Below the pieces are notes generated by a model. That model saw only the letters and a list, made by a program, of their open reading frames with translations, was not told the DNA's origin and ran no database searches. DNA of 64,000 nucleotides from contig NZ_LMMZ01000004.1 of assembly GCF_001422885.1 (NCBI RefSeq), forward strand, positions 1 through 64,000, given 5' to 3'. The DNA is from Methylobacterium sp. Leaf104 (GTDB lineage: Bacteria; Pseudomonadota; Alphaproteobacteria; Rhizobiales; Beijerinckiaceae). Positions 56,621 to 64,000 of this stretch are shown here, in pieces; the first letter of the stretch is position 1; every line of letters starts with the position of its first letter. A program made the position numbers and the translations under genes.

Positions 56621-57997
56621 TCAGCGCCGGAGGCGGTTGCCGAGGACGAAGCCGAAGAGGCCCATCAGGATGATGCCGGCCGCCCCCTCGATGCCCACCA
56701 GAAGGTTGGTGACGCGGCCCACCGGCTTGACGCCGATCTCGGGCGGGTTCGCCGTCATCATGTTGAGGGCGCTGTAGCTCACGAGATCGAGGGGGTTGTA
56801 GGTCGCCCGGCCGTCGCTTCCTTCGGGGATGAGGCCGCCGGTGAGGCCGTAGAGGCCCGCGAACACGAAGATGAGGATGACGAAAGCGCGGGCGATGCGC
56901 GACAGGCTCTCGCCGTAGTCGCAGAGCCATTCCACGAAGCGATCGGCGACCCATTGATAGCCGTGCCGAGCCAAGTCCGGACCCGCACGCCGCTCCCACG
57001 CCGCCCGCGCCTGCGCGCCCGCGTGGAACCGCCCCATCCGGCGTCCGCGCTTGTAGGCCCAGCTCGCCGCATCCTGGCTGCCGATGCTCTTGAAGTTCTG
57101 CTCCAGGGCGAGGTAGCTCGCCTGGGCCGCCACGTAGTCCCGGGCGACCTCTTCGCCCACCGCGCCGCCGAGCTGATCCACCCGCATCCGGGTGCCGTTG
57201 AGCCAGGCCCCGGCGAAGCGTGCGTGGCGCAGGTCGCAGGTGGAGAGGTTGAGCCGGACCAGGCTGGTCTCGGAGAGATCCGCTCCCGATAGGTCAGCCC
57301 CGTCGAGCTTGACTCCGGTGAAGTTGGCGCCCCGCAGGCGCGAGCCGCTGAGCTGCGTCTTCTTGAGGCTCGCGCCCTCGAAATCCGCGTAGGTGAGGTT
57401 GACGCCCACGAGCTTGACCTCGTCCAGGCGGGCACCGCGGAAATGCGTGTAGTCGGCATCCGCGCCGGTGAAGTCGGCGCCCCAGAGGTCGGCTCCGTCG
57501 AAGTTGGCTCCGTCGAGGAGCGTGCGGCGGAGCTTGGCGAAGCGCATGGCGGCGCCGCCGAAATGCGCATCCTCCAGCATCGCGTCGTCGAAGTTGGCCT
57601 CGCCCCCGGCGATGCCGGTGAAGCGGGCGCCGCTGAGATCGGCCCCGGCGAAGTTCGCTTCCTCCACCGTGGCACCGGCAAAGAGCGCGGAGCGTCCGAG
57701 GACGCCGCCGAGGGCGGCACCCGCGAGGTTGGCCCCGGTGAGGTCCGTGTTCTCCAGGTGCGCATCGGTGAGGTCCACCCCGGCCAGGGCGAGGCCGGCC
57801 TGCTTCGGGTCCCACCAGGCCGGTGGGTCCGGGCTCTCGCCGAGCCGGGCCGCGAGGGCATCGCGTCCCAGGGGCAGTCCGCCGAGGTCGCGGGATTCGC
57901 CGCCGGGAAAGCCGGTGAGACTCCCGCCTTCGAAGCGGGCGAGGAGCGCGTCGACCCGCGCGCGCGCTGCGGCGGCCTCCCCCGCGTCAGGCTCCAT
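56621..57997 (-). CDS. Pentapeptide-repeat protein with C-terminal ion-channel domain
   Basis: This 458-aa protein, taken from the ATG at 57997, has a soluble N-terminal part, about 35 pentapeptide repeats of A(D/N)LxG type (residues about 75-275) that form a right-handed beta helix, and a C-terminal two-helix channel-like region. That region contains YNPLDLVSYSALNMMTANPPEIG, a pore loop without the potassium TVGYG signature. Longer forms are open upstream, where a 15-bp tandem repeat would add PVIGK units. It is probably transcribed with the downstream potassium channel. The ion handled is unknown. Confidence 0.85.
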   Translation of the reverse strand: MEPDAGEAAAARARVDALLARFEGGSLTGFPGGESRDLGGLPLGRDALAARLGESPDPPAWWDPKQAGLALAGVDLTDAHLENTDLTGANLAGAALGGVLGRSALFAGATVEEANFAGADLSGARFTGIAGGEANFDDAMLEDAHFGGAAMRFAKLRRTLLDGANFDGADLWGADFTGADADYTHFRGARLDEVKLVGVNLTYADFEGASLKKTQLSGSRLRGANFTGVKLDGADLSGADLSETSLVRLNLSTCDLRHARFAGAWLNGTRMRVDQLGGAVGEEVARDYVAAQASYLALEQNFKSIGSQDAASWAYKRGRRMGRFHAGAQARAAWERRAGPDLARHGYQWVADRFVEWLCDYGESLSRIARAFVILIFVFAGLYGLTGGLIPEGSDGRATYNPLDLVSYSALNMMTANPPEIGVKPVGRVTNLLVGIEGAAGIILMGLFGFVLGNRLRR

Positions 57998-58070
57998 GAC
58001 TGGCTTCCCGATGACTGGCTTCCCGATGACTGGCTTCCCGATGACTGGCTTCCCGATGACTGGCCTCCCG
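57996..58070. repeat. 15-bp tandem repeat, five units
   Basis: ATGACTGGCTTCCCG is repeated at 57996, 58011, 58026 and 58041 without change, with a fifth copy (one T to C change) at 58056-58070. On the minus strand every unit offers a GGGAAG ribosome-like site eight bases before a CAT/ATG, at or just before the pentapeptide-channel start. Read as protein it gives PVIGK. Unit number may vary between strains. Confidence 0.95.
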
Positions 58071-58155
58071 GCGGGCCGCGCGGGCACCATTCCGGCCCTG
58101 AGGCGTTCCGCAACGCTTGGCCACGGCGCGCCAGCGATGGCACCGGAGGTGACGT

Positions 58156-59214
58156 GTGGCGGGGACGTGGATGGCACTCGGCCTGAAGGCCTTCGGGATG
58201 CTCCTCGTGGCGGCGACGCTGCTGCCGTTCATTCCCAGCAATTCCGGCTTCATCCGCACCTTCGATTTCCCGCGACTGCAGATTGCGGCCCTGATCGTGC
58301 CGGTCGTCCTGGGCCTGCTGCTCGTCGCCCGCGATGCTGCGGGGCTGACGCTGGCCGTGAGCCTCGTCGCAGCCCTAGCCTACCAGGTGGCCTGCATCTA
58401 CCCGTTCACGCGGCTGGTCTCGCCGCAGGCGGTGGCGGCGGAGACCGGCGCGCGCCGCTCCGAGGCCGGCGTGTCGATCATGATCGCCAACGTGCTCGAG
58501 TCCAACCGCGCCTACGCGCCGATCCTCGATCTCGTCGCCGCGCAGGATCCCGACCTGTTGCTGCTCGTCGAGACCGATGCGGCCTGGGCGCAGGCGCTCG
58601 AACCCCTGCGGACGCGCTATCCCCACGTGCTGGCCCAGCCTCAGGGCAACACCTACGGGCTGATGTTCTACTCGAAGCTCCCCCTCATCGACCCGCAGGT
58701 GCGCTTCCTCCTGGAGGACGACGTTCCCTCGGTCCGAACCGGCGTGACCCTGCGCTCGGGCGAGACCTTCACCTTCTTCGGCGTCCATCCGCGCCCGCCC
58801 CATCCGGGCCAGAGCAGCGCCGCGCGCGACGCCGAACTCGTCCTGGTGGCGCGCGAGGTGAAGGCGGAGGGGCGCCCGGCGGTGGTGGCGGGGGATCTCA
58901 ACGACGTTGCCTGGTCCAAGACCAACGATCTCTTCCAGCGGATCAGCGGGCTCCTCGACCCGCGCATCGGGCGCGGCCTCTACCCGACCTTCAACGCGAA
59001 GTGGCCGCTGCTGCGCTGGCCCCTCGATCATATCTTCTTCAGCGACGACTTCCTGCTCGGCCGAATCGAACGTCTCGGCCATATCCAGTCCGACCACTTT
59101 CCGATTCTCATCAGCCTGTACCGCAGCGAGAAGGCCCCGCACCTGCAGGAGGCACCGGAAGCCACGGCGGAGGATCATGCGGATGCCCGGGAGGCTCTGG
59201 AGGCCGCGCCCTGA
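58156..59214 (+). CDS. Membrane protein with endonuclease/exonuclease/phosphatase domain
   Basis: This 352-aa protein has three N-terminal membrane helices (about residues 8-85). A DNase I-like EEP domain follows, with VSIMIANVLESNR, the acidic residue in LLLVETD, GVHPRPPHPGQ, the metal/catalytic GDLNDVAWS and a final SDHFPI His. Such proteins can be phosphodiesterases or nucleases in the periplasm; the substrate is unknown. The GTG at 58156 follows GGAGGT by five bases, with an ATG at 58171 as an alternative. It is divergent from the pentapeptide channel. Confidence 0.85.
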   Translation: MAGTWMALGLKAFGMLLVAATLLPFIPSNSGFIRTFDFPRLQIAALIVPVVLGLLLVARDAAGLTLAVSLVAALAYQVACIYPFTRLVSPQAVAAETGARRSEAGVSIMIANVLESNRAYAPILDLVAAQDPDLLLLVETDAAWAQALEPLRTRYPHVLAQPQGNTYGLMFYSKLPLIDPQVRFLLEDDVPSVRTGVTLRSGETFTFFGVHPRPPHPGQSSAARDAELVLVAREVKAEGRPAVVAGDLNDVAWSKTNDLFQRISGLLDPRIGRGLYPTFNAKWPLLRWPLDHIFFSDDFLLGRIERLGHIQSDHFPILISLYRSEKAPHLQEAPEATAEDHADAREALEAAP

Positions 59215-59236
59215 AGGCCGGCGGTCGCCGGCGCGC

Positions 59237-59890
59237 TCAATGCTGCGCGACGCCTGCCGCCATGTTGATCGCCAAGGCCAGGACGCTGGTGTTGAAGACG
59301 TAGGCGTAGATCGTCTGCACCGTCGCGACCCGGCGCATCGCCTTGCTGGTGATGTCGGTGTCCGAGGTCTGGGACGTCGCCCCGATGGTGACGGAGAAGT
59401 AGAAGAAGTCCCAGAAATCCGGGTTCTCGTCGCCGTTGAAGTCGAGCCCCCCGCGGGACGTGTCGTCGTCTTCGCCGTAGTAGAGGTGCGCGTAGTGCAC
59501 CGTGAACACGACCTGCACGAAGAGCCAGGCGCAGATCATGGTCGCGGCGGCGAGGGCGAGATGGCTCAGGCGATAGGCCTCGCTCCCGTTGCCGCCGAGG
59601 ACGAGCATGGCCACCGCACCGAAGCTCGCCGCTGCCGCCAGGATCGCGAAGAGCGAGACCGCGAAGGCGCTGTCGTCGAGGCGCGAGGCCTCGGCCCGCA
59701 GGGAATCCTGCGACTGACGCGCCGCCTTGCCGACGATGAGCCCGCAATAGACGAGGACGCCGAGGCACCAGCCGATGAGGAGCCGGACCGACAGGTCGGC
59801 GAAGGGCAGGACCAGGGCGAGCACCAAGGTGAGCCCGACACTGGCGAGGAGGCGCGGCCGAAGCCAGAAGGCCTGGATGGGATTAAGCAT
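59237..59890 (-). CDS. DUF1345 family membrane protein
   Basis: This 217-aa integral membrane protein has five or so helices and the DUF1345 block VVFTVHYAHLYYGEDD, then WDFFYFSVTIGATSQTSDTDI, which resembles a degenerate channel pore. Function is not established for the family. The ATG at 59890 has a GAGG site a few bases upstream. It is 52 bases downstream of the DCC protein gene. Confidence 0.82.
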   Translation of the reverse strand: MLNPIQAFWLRPRLLASVGLTLVLALVLPFADLSVRLLIGWCLGVLVYCGLIVGKAARQSQDSLRAEASRLDDSAFAVSLFAILAAAASFGAVAMLVLGGNGSEAYRLSHLALAAATMICAWLFVQVVFTVHYAHLYYGEDDDTSRGGLDFNGDENPDFWDFFYFSVTIGATSQTSDTDITSKAMRRVATVQTIYAYVFNTSVLALAINMAAGVAQH

Positions 59891-59942
59891 GCGCCGCCTC
59901 GAAGGAGTGAGCCCCTTCCCCGCTCCTGCGCCCGCGGGCGCC

Positions 59943-60353
59943 CTATCCGCAAGCCTTGTCGCAGCTTGGTCCACCGCCCCGAACGAGCCGGGCGATCCGG
60001 GGCCGCAACGGCAGGAAGAGGCGGTAGGCGACCTCGCCCAGGCCGAGCACGCCCGGCAGGCGGGCGAGGCGGGCGAGGATGCGCCAGCGGGGCAGCACGG
60101 CCCAGAGCGCGGCGAAGCCGGCGGCGCCCGAGACCAGCGTGCCATCGGGGCGTCGGACGTGGAATCGCGCCCGCGCGGCACCGCGGGCGAGGTCCGGCCC
60201 GAGCTGAGCCGGACCCTCGGCGCCGACATCGACCCAGGCGACCCGCTCGGCTCCCGCGGAGCGCCGGTACACCCGGATCTCCGCGGCACAGAGGGGACAA
60301 GCCCCGTCGTAATAGACGATCAGCGAAGGGGGCGCGGTCTGGGAGGCGGGCAT
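59943..60353 (-). CDS. DCC-family thiol-disulfide oxidoreductase-like protein (DUF393)
   Basis: This 136-aa protein starts with the family signature YYDGACPLC, where C19 and C22 form a CxxC pair in a thioredoxin-like position. The family is named after a DxxCxxC motif and is assumed to have redox activity; no substrate is known. It is encoded between enolase and the DUF1345 gene on the same strand. Confidence 0.85.
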   Translation of the reverse strand: MPASQTAPPSLIVYYDGACPLCAAEIRVYRRSAGAERVAWVDVGAEGPAQLGPDLARGAARARFHVRRPDGTLVSGAAGFAALWAVLPRWRILARLARLPGVLGLGEVAYRLFLPLRPRIARLVRGGGPSCDKACG

Positions 60354-60383
60354 CCCAGGGACATAGGGCGCTGCCCACGACGC

Positions 60384-60415
60384 GACACGGCCGCGAATCG
60401 CTTCGCGGCCGTGTC
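60384..60415 (-). terminator. Hairpin terminator after enolase
   Basis: A perfect 14-bp inverted repeat (60384-60397 with 60402-60415) with the tetraloop TCGC starts 22 bases beyond the enolase stop on the minus strand. There is no T run, but the stem is very stable. It lies before the DCC gene, which therefore may have its own promoter. Confidence 0.75.
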
Positions 60416-60436
60416 GGATCCACTCGGGCGCTGGCT

Positions 60437-62724
<2,288 letters not shown>

Positions 62725-62790
62725 AGAACACCGGTCGCCTAAATCGACCTACCTGTCCTCCAGGATGGCCCGCCGAACCTGCTCGACGAG

Positions 62791-63270
62791 CTAGTTCTGT
62801 GCCGCTGTCGGACCGCCATGGACGGACGCGACGGCCCGAAGCATGTCGACGAGGTCTTCGACCTCGGAGGGCGTGAGCCGGTCATGCAGCAGCGGGGCCA
62901 CGGCCCTGATCGCGAGTTGCGGTTCGCGGGTCTGGTCCGCCGCATGGCGGATCACAGCCATGCGCGTCGCGAGGTCCTCCTCCGACGCTGCTGTCACTGA
63001 ACGCATCCGGGACAGGATCTCATGCTCCTGCTCCGGCGTCGCCAAACCGCGCTGGCGAGCGACCAGCATCATCAACACTCCGGCGGCATCCGCCGGGTTT
63101 CGCATCGATCGCAGCGGCGCCAAGCACTGCTGGACGTCGCCTGCCCTGCGGCGGCGGTCCCTGCGCAAGTCGTTCAGGGCATGGTCGAGATGAGCCAAGC
63201 CGTTCCCATAGCGGATCCAGCCGGTCAGTCCCGTGATGATCAAGCCGGCGACCGCGAGGAGAAAGGGCAT
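62791..63270 (-). CDS. Hypothetical membrane-anchored helical protein
   Basis: This 159-residue protein has one N-terminal membrane helix (MPFLLAVAGLIITGLTGWI), then a predicted all-helical, charged domain (residues about 35-155) with LTPSEVEDLVDMLRAVASV near the end. The domain is distantly like TerB-type tellurite-resistance helical domains, but this is only an impression. No ribosome site or partner gives a clearer role. Confidence 0.55.
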   Translation of the reverse strand: MPFLLAVAGLIITGLTGWIRYGNGLAHLDHALNDLRRDRRRRAGDVQQCLAPLRSMRNPADAAGVLMMLVARQRGLATPEQEHEILSRMRSVTAASEEDLATRMAVIRHAADQTREPQLAIRAVAPLLHDRLTPSEVEDLVDMLRAVASVHGGPTAAQN

Positions 63271-63361
63271 CGTGGTCCGCCTGTCGGAGATTCACGGCAT
63301 GCGCCCTGATGCAACCTTGGCGGGAATTTTACAAGCTGAGAGGGGCCGACGGCACCCACGG

Positions 63362-63392
63362 AAAAGGGCAGCCGGCTTGCGCCGACTGCCCT
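63362..63392 (-). terminator. Intrinsic terminator of the small glycine-rich protein gene
   Basis: AGGGCAG (63365-63371) pairs with CTGCCCT (63386-63392), with an inner CGGC/GCCG stem around a four-base loop. On the minus strand the stem runs into four T residues. It lies 26 bases beyond the stop at 63418. Confidence 0.8.
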
Positions 63393-63417
63393 CGCCGATC
63401 GGGCAGAACCCGAGAAC

Positions 63418-63747
63418 TCAGTAACCGTAGCCGTAGGCCGGTGCGCCGTAGCCGTAGGCGGGACGGGCGTAGCCATCACGGTAATAGGCGTCACGGGCGG
63501 CACCGGCAGCGATCGCACCGGCCGCGAGGCCCGCGATGCCAAGGCCGACGGCAGCGCCGGTTCCGATCCCGCGGCGACGGCCACCATAGGCGTAACCGCG
63601 GCCGTAGCCACGACCGCCATAGGCATGGCCGTGGCCGTAGCCGCCATGTCCGTAACCGTGGCCGCGCGGGCCGGCTTCGGCCGAGGTCGCGGCCGCGAGG
63701 CCGCCGAGCGAAAGGGTCAGGGCAGAAACGAGGGCGAGCTTGCGCAT
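63418..63747 (-). CDS. Small secreted glycine/tyrosine-rich protein
   Basis: This 109-residue protein has a signal peptide (MRKLALVSALTLSLGGLAAATSAEAG) and a Gly/His/Tyr-rich segment (GHGYGHGGYGHGHAYGGRGY). A hydrophobic glycine-zipper-like helix (GAAVGLGIAGLAAGAIAAG) comes next, and the tail has repeated YGYG. Such proteins are common in Hyphomicrobiales envelopes, but no activity is known. Histidine content might give metal binding; this is speculation. Confidence 0.72.
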   Translation of the reverse strand: MRKLALVSALTLSLGGLAAATSAEAGPRGHGYGHGGYGHGHAYGGRGYGRGYAYGGRRRGIGTGAAVGLGIAGLAAGAIAAGAARDAYYRDGYARPAYGYGAPAYGYGY

Positions 63748-64000
63748 GGTTATCCTTCGGTGTTCGAGAACGTATTGGATATGCCAACGTCAAGCTGACG
63801 TGATCGTTCCCTCGGGTCTTCCGGAGCGGAAGATGCACGGCCCGCATCATCGGTCTTGGTGAATCATTCCGGGCCGATCGCGTGCGCCACGGCCCTCCCT
63901 CAACTTGCCGTGTCAGGGCCGGAATCCCCGCAATGCCCGAAGTCGCGAGGGCTGGTGGTGCCTAAGGGGCGGTGCGCGCCTTTGCGAGCCGATCGAAGGC

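Overview
The window is high-GC chromosomal DNA from an alphaproteobacterium. The gene set points to Hyphomicrobiales, most likely Methylobacteriaceae (Methylobacterium/Methylorubrum-like): class I lysyl-tRNA synthetase, the DnaA-like regulator HdaA, a NasS/NasT nitrate regulon, a transaldolase-phosphoglucose isomerase fusion next to transketolase, and many secreted or regulatory proteins of the type seen in that family. I saw no insertion sequences, phage genes, CRISPR arrays, rRNA or tRNA genes. The genus is inferred from gene content and style, not from a marker gene.

Layout. 0-11.8 kb: two solute-binding proteins without transporter partners (ABC type and TRAP type), class II CPD photolyase, a ClC channel, a small DUF1328 membrane protein, a short-chain dehydrogenase, LysK, an MFS permease and a third lone binding protein. 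Two copies of what looks like one alphaproteobacterial small RNA family (alpha-r8/MmgR, Rfam suhB) flank the photolyase-to-SDR block in opposite orientations. 11.8-17 kb: a processive family 2 glycosyltransferase, a 54-residue membrane peptide, a DapA-like lyase, a SCO1 copper chaperone, and an ArsR-type repressor divergent from a desaturase with inverted repeats around the shared promoter.

17-31 kb is the most informative region: a complete nitrate assimilation locus on the minus strand. NasT and NasS come first. Next is a 411-base leader carrying a sigma-54 promoter, two hexaloop hairpins and an overlapping intrinsic terminator. The operon nrtA-nrtB-nrtD-FAD oxidoreductase-nirA-flavoprotein-nasA-cysG follows with short gaps or overlaps. 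Nitrate is imported, reduced to nitrite by NasA and to ammonium by siroheme-containing NirA. CysG supplies siroheme, and the two flavoproteins supply electrons. The leader can be drawn as an ANTAR antitermination switch in which NasT binding prevents the terminator. A perfect 40-bp palindrome lies upstream of nasT.

31-43 kb: a GH15 glucoamylase/trehalase-like enzyme, transketolase, the transaldolase-Pgi fusion, a three-PAS LuxR regulator, a Tat-exported acetamidase/formamidase-like protein and a methyltransferase. 43-52.5 kb: the ppx-ppk-hdaA-AI-2E block divergent from purMN, then pyrB. 52.6-59 kb: a hybrid histidine kinase, a voltage-gated-like potassium channel ending in a zinc ribbon, a pentapeptide-repeat ion channel with a 15-bp x5 tandem repeat at its start, and an endonuclease/exonuclease/phosphatase-fold membrane protein. 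59-64 kb: a DUF1345 protein, a DCC thiol protein, enolase, QueF and small hypothetical or secreted proteins.
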